Positions 1 through 7,226 are shown, counted from the stretch's first letter. The stretch is DNA of 55,791 bases from an uncultured Acetatifactor sp. (GCA_947586055.1 CANPXL010000019.1:1-55791), one strand, 5' to 3'. Made by a program: numbers and translations. Notes: generated by a model from the sequence alone, not told the origin.

Positions 1-308
1 TCTTCTATCATTTTTACTTTTAGCGGTCTTGATGTAAGAAATTCTGCATTTGCGTCCATAGTTGTCCTCGGATGTTGGTAAATATCAACTCCGACCTTTA
101 TGAGTTCGTCAATAACATATAAGTATCCTTTTTCAATACCGTTATGAGATATTTTCCCATTGTCGTCATAGCACAAAACGGTCGGCTGGTGAGAAAAAGC
201 TTCCGCCAACGCTTTCCATTGTGTGATCGTACTGCCTTCCTTCAAAATATTAAACTGTACATTTGAGCCATGATACCAAATTCCATCATCCTTGATTTCA
301 AATACCAT
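1..308 (-). CDS. Partial hypothetical protein, N-terminal part only
   Basis: An open reading frame enters from the left edge, so only about the first 102 codons are visible. The ATG at 308 follows a GGGGGAG ribosome binding site by a few bases and has its own promoter. The start of the protein (YHGSN near residue 12, LKEGSTIT near 22-29, HNG and GYLYVID near 56-67) resembles the N-terminal strand pattern of small ADP-ribosyltransferase-like or RNA 2'-phosphotransferase-like proteins. This is a weak resemblance, and the catalytic part lies outside the window. It shares orientation with the next accessory genes but is separated from them by a promoter and a repeat. Confidence 0.6.
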   Translation of the reverse strand, partial: MVFEIKDDGIWYHGSNVQFNILKEGSTITQWKALAEAFSHQPTVLCYDDNGKISHNGIEKGYLYVIDELIKVGVDIYQHPRTTMDANAEFLTSRPLKVKMIE

Positions 309-410
309 CTCTGCTCCCCCCTATTCAGCATATTGAAATATACCGCACAAGCGAACATGTCTTCCTTCCAGATCCCGATTAGCCGGGCGAAAATATCCAC
401 CCATTTGTAA

Positions 411-438
411 ATCGTATCAAAAAATGTGAATAAGTCAA
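411..438 (-). promoter_or_regulatory. Promoter of the edge ORF
   Basis: Read on the minus strand, TTGACT (433-438) and TACGAT (411-416) are separated by 16 bp, a good sigma-A type match about 100 bp upstream of the start codon at 308. Confidence 0.5.
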
Positions 439-508
439 TAGTTGCGGCTCCGGTACACATTTTACACCGCAAGCGAAAATTACACCGCAAAGGCGCACTT
501 TTCAATGA

Positions 509-572
509 TTCCTTGGCTTTGTATCAAACTCTGCAAGATTATATCCAGGTTCCTGCCGGTTTTAATACAAAC
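509..572. repeat. 64-bp dispersed repeat, copy A
   Basis: This 64-bp stretch is repeated at 1958-2021 with five substitutions. Its ends are inverted repeats (TTTGTATCAAA against TTTTAATACAAA), so it could fold into a stem. On the minus strand it also reads as an open frame without a start, and the differences between copies are synonymous or conservative (Leu/Ile, Asp/Glu). It may therefore be a relic of coding sequence rather than a pure structural element. It lies just downstream of the stop codon of the gene ending at 593. Confidence 0.7.
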
Positions 573-592
573 AGAAATTCAACACTTTACCG

Positions 593-1432
593 TTATGAAT
601 CCGAAAGATAATGCAGGATTTTTTCAATTCGCTCCGTACAATCTTCCTCACGAGTTGTGCTTTTTCGCCAATCGTCAGAAAGCGGAAAATACCGCTTGTC
701 GTTGACAGTCTTTCCCATATCCCACTTCCCGTTTTTGCCACGTTTGTCAATCAACCAGTCAGCAACAAATTTAAGCTTATAGTTTGCTCGCATATATCTG
801 ACAAGCAACTCAACCGCACCTAAATACCTGCTTGCATTTTTGCTATGAAACTCCTGCGGCAAAGTTGAGATCGTACTATCGTATACATAATAGATACCTT
901 TACTAAAATTAAGGATATGCTCTACATAAGCAAGCTCTGTTTTTTCGTCAAGACAATCACACAGAAGAGATACCGCATAGTAGTTTTCAATTCCAATTAT
1001 TCTTCCGCCGTTTGGACGTAAAATGCTCTTATATGCTGTAACATATTTATCATAATTGCAGCTTCTTTTCTCAAAGGCGGCGGTCACGACCTCTGCCCAA
1101 TTCTCGGCGACCTTGTTTGCAGCATCATTGTCCTTGGTAAATCTTCGTACACCCGTTGACAGTATCAGTGAGGTGAAAACAGTCCAATCATGACACTTTT
1201 CAATTCTGTCTGGAATAGCTTTTTTCCCAGCGAGGCAATCGCTCATGTACTGGACAGCTTTCTGAATACACTCGTCCTCTATCGTATAGCCGAGTCTTTC
1301 AAGCCTGAGCAGCGCCTGTTCCGTAGTAATATGAGAGCTGCCTGAAACGGCAAGAGAATGATAATCTCCCCAACTGCCATCATCGTTTTGCCATTCTAAA
1401 ATCTGTTTTGCCCATTTCCCGTTTTTATGCAT
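593..1432 (-). CDS. Terpenoid-cyclase/prenyltransferase-fold repeat protein
   Basis: A 279-residue protein starting at an ATG preceded by AAGGAG at good spacing. Residues 14-26 contain QNDDGSWGDYHSL, the QxxDGSWG signature of squalene-cyclase and prenyltransferase alpha-toroid repeats. A second weaker repeat (GKNGKWDMG) sits near residues 234-242. No DxDD or DxD-type catalytic block of a true terpene cyclase is evident, and the protein is much shorter than those enzymes, so this is a fold assignment and not a reaction. No signal peptide or membrane segment is visible. Neighbours are unrelated accessory genes on the same strand. Confidence 0.65.
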   Translation of the reverse strand: MHKNGKWAKQILEWQNDDGSWGDYHSLAVSGSSHITTEQALLRLERLGYTIEDECIQKAVQYMSDCLAGKKAIPDRIEKCHDWTVFTSLILSTGVRRFTKDNDAANKVAENWAEVVTAAFEKRSCNYDKYVTAYKSILRPNGGRIIGIENYYAVSLLCDCLDEKTELAYVEHILNFSKGIYYVYDSTISTLPQEFHSKNASRYLGAVELLVRYMRANYKLKFVADWLIDKRGKNGKWDMGKTVNDKRYFPLSDDWRKSTTREEDCTERIEKILHYLSDS

Positions 1433-1545
1433 AATAATCTCCTTTGCTTTCCTTAAAACAGTGAACTCTCTTCTGATGGCGGAGGTGAGATCTTCCCCTT
1501 TTTCAACACCGCCGCCTGCCGTCTCGATAATACACTATAGCCGAA

Positions 1546-1926
1546 TCATACCATTTCCCCACTCTCAACCGAAACAGCAATCTGCCAGTCATCTTCATAA
1601 ACAATGGTTCCTACAAAATTTGTGTAAACCACATCATAAGGCTTTTGATGTCTGTCTAAAAGTGCAATCGCAGGTTTTAGTTTTTCAAGCATTTCCAGGG
1701 TGCTTTCACATTTGAAAAATGTAATAACCTTTTCATGATTTTTACAAGGTTCCGGTTCTGGAAGATTATCTTTGAACCAGGCATCAATAGATATAAACAG
1801 TTCCTTTTCTTCGCTGGTTAATTGCCCATCTCTTATCAGATTCCAACAGAGGCTGAATATTCCTTTTGGATACTTTGTAATATAGGAGTTTTCTCTGCCC
1901 TGTATTCTCATATACTTATATTCCAT
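1546..1926 (-). CDS. Conserved hypothetical protein, about 126 aa
   Basis: A small soluble protein of about 126 residues. The ATG at 1926 is preferred. An in-frame TTG six codons upstream (1944) is possible but has no better ribosome binding site, and the site here is a weak AGAAGAGA. The sequence has a basic N-terminus, a helical middle (TSEEKELFISIDAWF) and a C-terminal stretch likely to form strands (DVVYTNFVGTIVYEDDW). I do not recognise a domain with a known activity. It reads in the same direction as the flanking genes and may be co-transcribed with the gene at 593-1432. Confidence 0.6.
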   Translation of the reverse strand: MEYKYMRIQGRENSYITKYPKGIFSLCWNLIRDGQLTSEEKELFISIDAWFKDNLPEPEPCKNHEKVITFFKCESTLEMLEKLKPAIALLDRHQKPYDVVYTNFVGTIVYEDDWQIAVSVESGEMV

Positions 1927-1957
1927 ATATCTATCTCTTCTCAATTCTTATTAATTT

Positions 1958-2021
1958 TTCCTTGGCTTTGTATCAAACTCTGCAAGATAATCTCTATGTT
2001 CCTGCCGGTTTTGATACAAAC
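1958..2021. repeat. 64-bp dispersed repeat, copy B
   Basis: Second copy of the repeat at 509-572, same length and same orientation. Its terminal inverted repeats are TTTGTATCAAA and TTTGATACAAA. It sits between the stop codon of the methyltransferase gene (2062) and the start of the next minus-strand gene (1926), the same kind of position as copy A. Confidence 0.7.
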
Positions 2022-2061
2022 GATTTGGGTATACTTTTATTTTTCATTGTCAGTAATGGTA

Positions 2062-2769
2062 TTATTTACTTTTCAAAATCAAATGCTGGAAGAATGCCAC
2101 GTTCGTATATACAGGTTCACTCTCCACAGCACATTCCAGAATAAACATTCTTTCTTCCCAGTCGGGTTCACATTTGAAGGAATTTGGTTGTATTCCGTAG
2201 AAAGTGCGAATACCGTATACTTTATCCAAAATAAATCTTTCTGCAATACAATCCTTCAAATCCTCTATCTCGTATTCATTTATTGTTCCGAAATTCTGTG
2301 ACAGAGCATTCTCTCCATTCAAAAGTGCTATCGCCTCGTCAATGTTGTTTTCAAATACCGCTTTGTGCATTATCTTGCCGTTTTTATTATGCTTTACTAT
2401 TGATAAAATTCCATCATGTTTCAAAAGCCTATAAAATTCTGCAATAAGGTCAGCGCGATTTTCAATATACTCCAAAACATTGTGACAGAGTATAACATCG
2501 AAACTATCGTTATCCATTCTTCTGAGGTTATCAATACCTCCTATTATTTGCTCGTAACGATTATCACATATTCTGTGTTCAAGAAGTTCACTGTTTGGCT
2601 CCACAGCCGTTACATCGTTAAATTTTGCCAAATGGTTTGATGTAACACCAAAACCGCTGCCAAAATCCAATATTTTTTTATTTATGAATTCAAGATTATG
2701 CCAAACCAATCTGTAAAACAGTCGTCCCCACGGCGCATTTATATAATCTAAATACCCGTTGATGTTCAT
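2062..2769 (-). CDS. SAM-dependent class I methyltransferase
   Basis: A Rossmann-fold methyltransferase of 235 residues. The ATG at 2769 is chosen because GGGGAG lies 6-7 bases upstream; a longer frame to 2859 has no such signal. Motif I is ILDFGSGFGVTSNHLA (about residues 33-48), motif II ends in the acidic VEPNS, and the post-motif region is DVILCHNVLEYI, typical of Methyltransf_11 proteins. The substrate cannot be inferred; neighbours are single accessory genes. A 64-bp repeat copy follows the stop codon. Confidence 0.85.
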   Translation of the reverse strand: MNINGYLDYINAPWGRLFYRLVWHNLEFINKKILDFGSGFGVTSNHLAKFNDVTAVEPNSELLEHRICDNRYEQIIGGIDNLRRMDNDSFDVILCHNVLEYIENRADLIAEFYRLLKHDGILSIVKHNKNGKIMHKAVFENNIDEAIALLNGENALSQNFGTINEYEIEDLKDCIAERFILDKVYGIRTFYGIQPNSFKCEPDWEERMFILECAVESEPVYTNVAFFQHLILKSK

Positions 2770-2898
2770 ATTATCTCCCCTCACCAAATTCAAAACTTCG
2801 ATTATATTATTATTTTTTATAAATTCTCGTAACTTTTCTACATCGTATGTGCACTCCAAAATTCCGACCGCATAATAAAACGCATTTATGTCATGAAT

Positions 2899-3030
2899 TT
2901 AAATGCCGCCGGGCAGAGCGTATTCACCGTTATCACTTTGAACCAGCACCATACCCTTGTCGATCAGGATTCCGCCAGCCCGGAACGAACAAACTGTGTT
3001 ATCAGCTTCAAAATGCCAGTCACTGCTCAT
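2899..3030 (-). pseudogene. Truncated Nudix hydrolase, N-terminal remnant
   Basis: The ATG at 3028-3030 has a good GGAGGG ribosome binding site and begins a typical Nudix N-terminus (SDWHFEADNTVCSFRAGGIL, later YALPGGI). The frame stops at 2899-2901, straight after the Pro-Gly-Gly that normally introduces the Nudix box. The catalytic GX5EX7REUXEEXGU motif is therefore absent. The start overlaps the stop of an upstream relic by ATGA, so the two were once translationally coupled. The 3' part was probably lost by a deletion joining this locus to the methyltransferase region. Confidence 0.7.
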
Positions 3031-3182
3031 GAAAGTGTCCCTCCGCGAACCTCGATTGTCTCTAAAATATAGCAAAAATGTCCCCTGTTGTCAAACGCAT
3101 AGACGCTATCCGGCAATTCATCCACATATTCCGCAAAAAGAGAATCCGATTGAAATTCCTGTCGAAGTGTGTTAGTATTTCT
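3027..3182 (-). pseudogene. 3' relic of a gene formerly upstream of the Nudix gene
   Basis: An open frame without a start ends in TGA overlapping the Nudix ATG. It contains YVDELPDSVYAFDNRGHF. A second relic with the matching motif FFSELAELPDSAYA lies at 3541-3620, and the two share the base string GCTATCCGGCAATTC (plus strand). The type I toxin-antitoxin-like module at 3150-3534 sits exactly between them and its promoter overlaps this relic. I do not recognise the parent family. Confidence 0.5.
3150..3178 (+). promoter_or_regulatory. Promoter of toxin mRNA 1
   Basis: TTGAAA (3150-3155), 17-bp spacer, TAGTAT (3173-3178). Transcription would start near 3185, giving a leader of about 100 nt before the small ORF at 3287. 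Confidence 0.65.
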
Positions 3183-3286
3183 TTGGGACTACCAGGATGG
3201 TAGGCGGTTAGCCCTCTCCGGAGGGACTGTGACCCTCCGATTACATAGAAACCCGCAAGGGAATCTGGGAAAGGAGGGCTGAGCGG

Positions 3287-3391
3287 ATGTTGACGATTGA
3301 AGGATTGATAGCAGTAATCGGCCTTGTGCTGACAGCGTTTGGTCTCGGATATGCCATCGGAAGCAAGGATAATCATAAAACACAAAAATAA
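3287..3391 (+). CDS. Short hydrophobic peptide, putative type I toxin (holin-like)
   Basis: A 34-residue peptide with one membrane segment (residues 8-24, IAVIGLVLTAFGLGYAI) and a charged tail ending in lysines. This is the shape of TxpA/BsrG- and holin-like type I toxins. The ribosome binding site GGAGGGCT is exactly complementary to AGCCCTCTCC about 60-70 nt upstream in the leader, so the mRNA can hide its own start, a known feature of such toxins. The ORF ends inside a strong terminator shared with a convergent antisense RNA that has its own promoter. Expected action is insertion into the host membrane when the RNA antitoxin is lost. The function is inferred from architecture; the peptide is too short to assign by sequence alone. 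Confidence 0.7.
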   Translation: MLTIEGLIAVIGLVLTAFGLGYAIGSKDNHKTQK

Positions 3392-3425
3392 CCGCCCTCG
3401 TCTGACAAACTAAGCGGTTATTTTT
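3384..3425. terminator. Bidirectional terminator of toxin module 1
   Basis: A perfect 12-bp stem (AAAAATAACCGC at 3384-3395, GCGGTTATTTTT at 3414-3425) gives a U-run on both strands. It ends the toxin mRNA on the plus strand and the antisense RNA on the minus strand. Confidence 0.85.
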
Positions 3426-3499
3426 AACTTAACATTTGCCGGGCTGACCGTCTATCGGTAGCTCCTGTGGGGCGTCTGTTAGCGCAGATGCCCTTCTTT
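3384..3499 (-). ncRNA. Predicted antisense RNA antitoxin 1
   Basis: From the minus-strand promoter at 3506-3534 transcription would start near 3499 and stop at the terminator at 3384, a transcript of about 115 nt. It overlaps the 3' end of the toxin mRNA over the terminator stem and last codons, the tail-to-tail layout of TxpA/RatA-type systems. Both ends are inferred from sequence signals. Confidence 0.6.
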
Positions 3500-3505
3500 A
3501 TGTTC

Positions 3506-3534
3506 AATATATCATATCCTGCGCGGAGTTTCAA
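3506..3534 (-). promoter_or_regulatory. Promoter of antisense RNA 1
   Basis: On the minus strand TTGAAA (3529-3534), 17-bp spacer, TATATT (3506-3511). A near-consensus promoter with no ORF behind it, which supports an RNA product. Confidence 0.7.
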
Positions 3535-3540
3535 GTATTT

Positions 3541-3620
3541 TTTTTCTGCGGCATAGGCGCTATCCGGCAATTCTGCCAATTCCGAAAAGAAAATTTCGTT
3601 GATCGGGCGCTTCAAGAATA
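3541..3620 (-). pseudogene. Second relic of the ELPDS-containing gene
   Basis: Immediately downstream of the kinase stop codon an open frame reads KRPINEIFFSELAELPDSAY and then degenerates. It matches the relic at 3027-3182 in motif and in the base string GCTATCCGGCAATTC. It is either a second gene copy or the other side of a gene interrupted by the toxin module. Confidence 0.4.
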
Positions 3621-4178
3621 TCAAACTTTTACAAGATACCGCTCAAGAACGATTTCTCTGACAGTATCCTCCGGACTTTTCCGGGTATTATCATACAAAT
3701 GACCCTGGTTTTCCGGCATCGACTCCAGTTTCTTTTTCAGGAACAGGGCTCTGTCGATCATATCCACATCACCGCGCATACGGATACGTCTTTCAATTTC
3801 TTCCGCCTCCGCCGTAAGAACGATGTAATAGAGCTCCGCCTGATAAAGCTTCGCCAGTTCCCGGACACGCGGCAATTCTTCTTCGATCACATAGTCGATC
3901 ACAACGTCGATCCCCTGCCTGAGCGCTCTGCCCGCCGTCTCTATAATGCAGTCCCAGTTAAACCGCAGGATATCTTCCCAATGTACCAAATCAGACGCCT
4001 CGCCATCCACAAAGAAATCACCCTTATCCTCCGGTTCTATAAATCCCCTGTGAAAATCATCGCCATGGATCACATAAACTGTCTTTCCGAATTGATCGAC
4101 AAGATGTCTTGCGTAACCTTCTGAAAATGTCGATTTTCCACATCCGCAGGGACCCGAAATAAAAATAAGTTTTGCCAT
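3621..4178 (-). CDS. P-loop kinase / AAA_33-type ATPase
   Basis: A 185-residue nucleotide-binding protein. The ATG at 4178 is chosen over an in-frame ATG at 4208 because GTGAGGCG lies just upstream. The Walker A motif FISGPCGCGKST is at residues 5-16, a kinase-like VIHGDDFH follows near 36-43, and VVIDYVIEEE near 90 fits a Walker B or substrate strand. A basic lid is suggested by EEIERRIRMRGD. The length and pattern fit small zeta-toxin-like or gluconate/uridine-kinase-like enzymes that phosphorylate a small molecule; the substrate is unknown. No antitoxin partner is seen, so a zeta-toxin role is not supported. Confidence 0.75.
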   Translation of the reverse strand: MAKLIFISGPCGCGKSTFSEGYARHLVDQFGKTVYVIHGDDFHRGFIEPEDKGDFFVDGEASDLVHWEDILRFNWDCIIETAGRALRQGIDVVIDYVIEEELPRVRELAKLYQAELYYIVLTAEAEEIERRIRMRGDVDMIDRALFLKKKLESMPENQGHLYDNTRKSPEDTVREIVLERYLVKV

Positions 4179-4292
4179 TTTCGCCTCACAATTCTTGTTT
4201 ATCATCATGCTGTATTTGCTGAATACTTTCCTGCCAAAACCGCATATTCTGGGGGTTCCCGCAGCGGTTTAGCCAAAAGGCCGGCCGGTATC

Positions 4293-4973
4293 CTAATTTC
4301 CCTTAGGGGCTTTGAATGTTCTTACATTTCCAAGCAATTTTACGCTCCCATTGTCAACGAGTATCGCTCCGGCCCCGCGGGCGGTTGCATATACGGTTTT
4401 TCCCCGTTCAGAAATGACGCGCCGAATGGCATCATTTTGGATATCAGTGTCCTCATAATGCACTTCAACATAAAAATCCCTCAAGTATGGAAGCCCATTG
4501 TAATATTGAAATTCCGGGTAGTCTTTGTCAGGTGACAAATGGTATTCCGCCAGCTGAACAACTGCGCCGGCGCTGTATCCCATAGCGATACCGTCGTGTC
4601 TCATCAAAGTATCATACAGGTCAAATTCATTGATTCGCTCCATCATCCTATCCGGCAAGCCGCCGAGAAAATAAACGATATCCGCTTTTTCAATTTTCTG
4701 TCTGGCGGAATCTTTCGTGTCTGTAAAATAATTGAGAAATGAAATGCTGCTTTCCGGTATCCCATAAGAGGCAAACCCGCCTATAATATCGGCATAGAGA
4801 TTGCCTGCTTCCCTGCCGTACAGGAGATTCCAGTCTTCAATGGTCTTAACACGGTTATCGCGAAAAGCGAAAGCGACCACCGCAACCGTGTGGTTTGGTT
4901 TTATGTACTTTTTCAGATCGTCGAAAAGCCATGCGGCGTTGATATCATAACCCTCGAGCAAAATATTGATCAT
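4293..4973 (-). CDS. Peptidase S51-like (dipeptidase E family) protein
   Basis: A 226-residue protein with the class I glutamine-amidotransferase-like fold of peptidase S51. The nucleophile elbow is GYSAGAVVQL (about residues 131-140, Ser133), preceded by DIVYFLGGLPDRM, the glycine-rich strand found before the active site. HYEDTDIQND near 172-181 could supply the His of the triad. Family members cleave Asp-X dipeptides or cyanophycin. The ribosome binding site is GAAGGG 9 bases before the ATG. It stands alone among accessory genes. Confidence 0.8.
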   Translation of the reverse strand: MINILLEGYDINAAWLFDDLKKYIKPNHTVAVVAFAFRDNRVKTIEDWNLLYGREAGNLYADIIGGFASYGIPESSISFLNYFTDTKDSARQKIEKADIVYFLGGLPDRMMERINEFDLYDTLMRHDGIAMGYSAGAVVQLAEYHLSPDKDYPEFQYYNGLPYLRDFYVEVHYEDTDIQNDAIRRVISERGKTVYATARGAGAILVDNGSVKLLGNVRTFKAPKGN

Positions 4974-5012
4974 GATAAGATTCCCTTCGCTTTTTAGAAT
5001 TGCTATCCGCTG

Positions 5013-5123
5013 TTATCGGATTTTGCATCCTTTGTTATCGAACTCTATAAGTTGTAAAGGCCGGCAACAGTCTGAAAATTCGATGGTTTCAAAGTCTGGT
5101 TTCCCATCAAGTATATCATACAT
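5013..5123 (-). CDS. Small ORF, 36 aa, possibly a gene fragment
   Basis: An ATG at 5123 preceded by GAAGG opens a 36-codon frame (begins MYDILDGKPDFETIEF, contains SDCCRPLQLIEFD). It fills most of the 160-bp space between two genes on the same strand. Composition is protein-like, but nothing is recognised and it may be a fragment of a larger gene. Confidence 0.3.
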   Translation of the reverse strand: MYDILDGKPDFETIEFSDCCRPLQLIEFDNKGCKIR

Positions 5124-5134
5124 GTATCCGGCCT

Positions 5135-6118
5135 TCAATGATTATTAATGATACAATGCTCCAGTATTTGCTCACGCATTTTCGCATAATAAACGATATG
5201 CCTTAAGGTTTCCACCACTTGTCCGATTCCCAGTTGTTTCTCATCGTCCCCACAGTCAATGCCCAATACACGCTTTAGATTATATTCCAGCCATTCCAGT
5301 CTGCCGTTATTACAGTCATACAGCGTCTCCCAGTCCTCGGGCATTTGTTCTTCTCCGGCGCTCGCATACCCTCTCAGGAAAGCCTGAAACAGCCGGAAAT
5401 CGATCCGGCATTCCTCATATCCCGACCAGCATAAAGCTGACTCGAACAATTCCATCATCGGATTGTTATAGGACAGACATTCCAAGTCGATGATCCGGTA
5501 ATCCTCCCCGTTCCAGAGAACATTTTTGCAATCCATATCGTTATGACAGACCGTGAGAAGCTTCGGAAGCTTTTTCCTTGCGGTGTTTCCGTTCTCCTGA
5601 CTTTCCACAAGAAGCGCATAACAGGACCGCAGTATTTCATACAGCCGTGTATCCGCCTTTTCCATGGCGGAAAGATAAAAGTCCCAGTCCACAGACATTT
5701 GCTTATAAGCTTGATCCCCCATTTTCCTGTCCGTATCATGGATCGCCGCAAGCGCCCTTCCCATCTGCCCGCAATGGTATTCCGTGACCGCGTCCGCCCG
5801 AAGCTGTTTCCCGTCATAATAATCAAACAGGTAAAAATATTCGCCGTCTATCTCCTGCATCTTCCGCCCGTCAATCGTCAGGGCCGGAAGAATGGGAATG
5901 CCTCTCTGTTCCAACAGCCGTTCCAGCCGCTCCGCTTCGGCGAAATTTCCCATTGCGGTTTCCCTCTGCATGATAAACCGATTCAGCAATTTCAGCGCAT
6001 ACATCCCCTGCTGTGTTTCTATCCGGTACATCTTATGCGTAAAGCCCCCGTTTAAGGGGACGGGATCGCTTTTTAACTTCCAGCCGTATACAGTTTCTAT
6101 TTTCTCAAATATAGACAT
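5135..6118 (-). CDS. Aminoglycoside-phosphotransferase-fold kinase (APH/CotS-like)
   Basis: A 327-residue protein kinase-like phosphotransferase. The ATG at 6118 follows GGAGG by six bases. The N-lobe carries LNGGFTHKMYRIET and ALKLLNR (ATP-binding Lys near residue 44). The C-lobe has the Brenner motif LTVCHNDMDCKNVLWN (catalytic Asp near 193) and the metal-binding Asp in YRIIDLECLS (near 212). The family phosphorylates aminoglycosides, choline, homoserine, methylthioribose or spore-coat sugars; nothing in the context selects among them. The length fits CotS-like and homoserine-kinase-like members. Confidence 0.8.
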   Translation of the reverse strand: MSIFEKIETVYGWKLKSDPVPLNGGFTHKMYRIETQQGMYALKLLNRFIMQRETAMGNFAEAERLERLLEQRGIPILPALTIDGRKMQEIDGEYFYLFDYYDGKQLRADAVTEYHCGQMGRALAAIHDTDRKMGDQAYKQMSVDWDFYLSAMEKADTRLYEILRSCYALLVESQENGNTARKKLPKLLTVCHNDMDCKNVLWNGEDYRIIDLECLSYNNPMMELFESALCWSGYEECRIDFRLFQAFLRGYASAGEEQMPEDWETLYDCNNGRLEWLEYNLKRVLGIDCGDDEKQLGIGQVVETLRHIVYYAKMREQILEHCIINNH

Positions 6119-6195
6119 GATCATCCTCCATGTTCTTCATCAATTACCATCCGTTTCATTTTGCGCCTCCGCTTTTGAAATCTTACACTGCGTAA

Positions 6196-6224
6196 AGTAT
6201 AACAAATCTGTTCGCTCAGATAAA
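6196..6224 (-). promoter_or_regulatory. Possible promoter of the APH-family gene
   Basis: On the minus strand TATACT (6196-6201) lies 17 bp after a weak TTTATC (6219-6224), about 80 bp upstream of the start at 6118. Confidence 0.4.
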
Positions 6225-6313
6225 GCAACCGTACAATTCTGAAAAGAACAGTAGAAAAGAGCAGCACACCTTATCGCAATGTGCCGCCCAACCCTAAAAT
6301 TATTATTTGAAAT

Positions 6314-6349
6314 GGCATAGGCTATTTGCGCCACACGCCAGCCTATGCC
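6314..6349 (-). terminator. Hairpin downstream of the acetyltransferase gene
   Basis: A perfect 10-bp stem (GGCATAGGCT at 6314-6323, AGCCTATGCC at 6340-6349) is followed on the minus strand by an AT-rich tail. It lies about 150 bp after the stop at 6498 and could end that transcript. The U-run is poor. The rest of the gap 6119-6497 holds no gene I can support. Confidence 0.4.
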
Positions 6350-6497
6350 GCGCGCAGCACCCTTTCACTAATCCTGTTACTCAAACATTTATCCTCCTAT
6401 CTGAAATTAAGTTAATCGTAATGTACAGCCTCAGAAAATGAAAGAATCGTTCCGTCACATCCATGATACGAATCGTGTCATCGTTAGTTTTGAGTGT

Positions 6498-7049
6498 TTA
6501 AAAAACATGTACCATAATAATGTTGTCGCTATAAGTCCCATCATCATATTTGTTCGCTTTCGGTATACGGCCACACTCTTTAAATCCCAGGCTTTCATAA
6601 AGATGATAAGCTCTGTCATTCCCGCTTACCACATTCAGCTCAACTTGTTCATACCCTTGTTCTTTTATCTTTCGGAGTAGGACTTCCAGCAGGAGTCGTC
6701 CCAAGCCAAAGCCCATATACTTCTGGAATAAGGCGATCCCTATTCCCGCTCGGTGTTTTGCCCTGCGACTGCTTGTCTTTCCTTCAAAAGAACAATTTCC
6801 TGCATACTCTCCATCAACAAACGCAAGTATCAATAAACCGTTTGCTGATTCATTGTGTTTCTTGATAAAACTAAGTTCCTCTTCAGTAGTGTATTTGACC
6901 TCATCTGGCTCGCACATCAAAAATCGCGTCTCTCCGGTAACGGTTTGCAGATAGTTGATCAGCATATTAGCATCATCAATATTTTCGTTTGCGCTACGAA
7001 GTAATATCTCTTTCCCATCCAGTTCATATTTCTCTTCAGCAAGTATCAT
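6498..7049 (-). CDS. GNAT-family N-acetyltransferase
   Basis: A 183-residue acetyltransferase with AGGAGG seven bases before the ATG. The acetyl-CoA-binding motif A is AGIGIALFQKYMGFGLGRLLLEVLL (about residues 100-124; the Q/RxxGxG/A core appears as KYMGFGLG). Motif B is VVSGNDRAYHLYESLGFKECG (near 143-163). The N-terminal part (LRSANENIDDANMLINYL) matches RimJ/RimL-like or YhhY-like proteins. Likely targets are a protein N-terminus, an amine or a small molecule; specificity is unknown. Confidence 0.85.
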   Translation of the reverse strand: MILAEEKYELDGKEILLRSANENIDDANMLINYLQTVTGETRFLMCEPDEVKYTTEEELSFIKKHNESANGLLILAFVDGEYAGNCSFEGKTSSRRAKHRAGIGIALFQKYMGFGLGRLLLEVLLRKIKEQGYEQVELNVVSGNDRAYHLYESLGFKECGRIPKANKYDDGTYSDNIIMVHVF

Positions 7050-7197
7050 TCTTGAAGCCTCCTGATTACTGATATAGATTTTGCCGACAAAACCGCTGTT
7101 TTATGATATCATCCGCCTGTAATTATTTCAATATGGAAAGCAGCACCCGTTTACAAAGTCCTCAAACAATTTCAAATATTTTTTATTCTTTTAGTAA

Positions 7198-7226
7198 TTG
7201 TCAGGACGAGACTTCTATGCTAAATT
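7198..7226 (+). promoter_or_regulatory. Promoter of toxin mRNA 2
   Basis: TTGTCA (7198-7203), 17-bp spacer, TAAATT (7221-7226). It would start an mRNA near 7233 with a leader of about 75 nt before the small ORF at 7308. Confidence 0.6.

Noticed and set aside
426..705. Overlapping plus-strand ORFs in the 64-bp repeat region
   Set aside because: They have no ribosome binding sites, overlap the control region and the 3' end of the minus-strand gene, and owe their similarity to the repeat only.
509..2021. Classical integron gene-cassette array
   Set aside because: The repeats lack the RYYYAAC and GTTRRRY boxes of attC and no integrase gene is in the window. It is kept only as a repeat with an open explanation.
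3621..4178. Zeta-type toxin of a toxin-antitoxin system
   Set aside because: Only the P-loop kinase fold is supported. There is no epsilon-type antitoxin ORF beside it.
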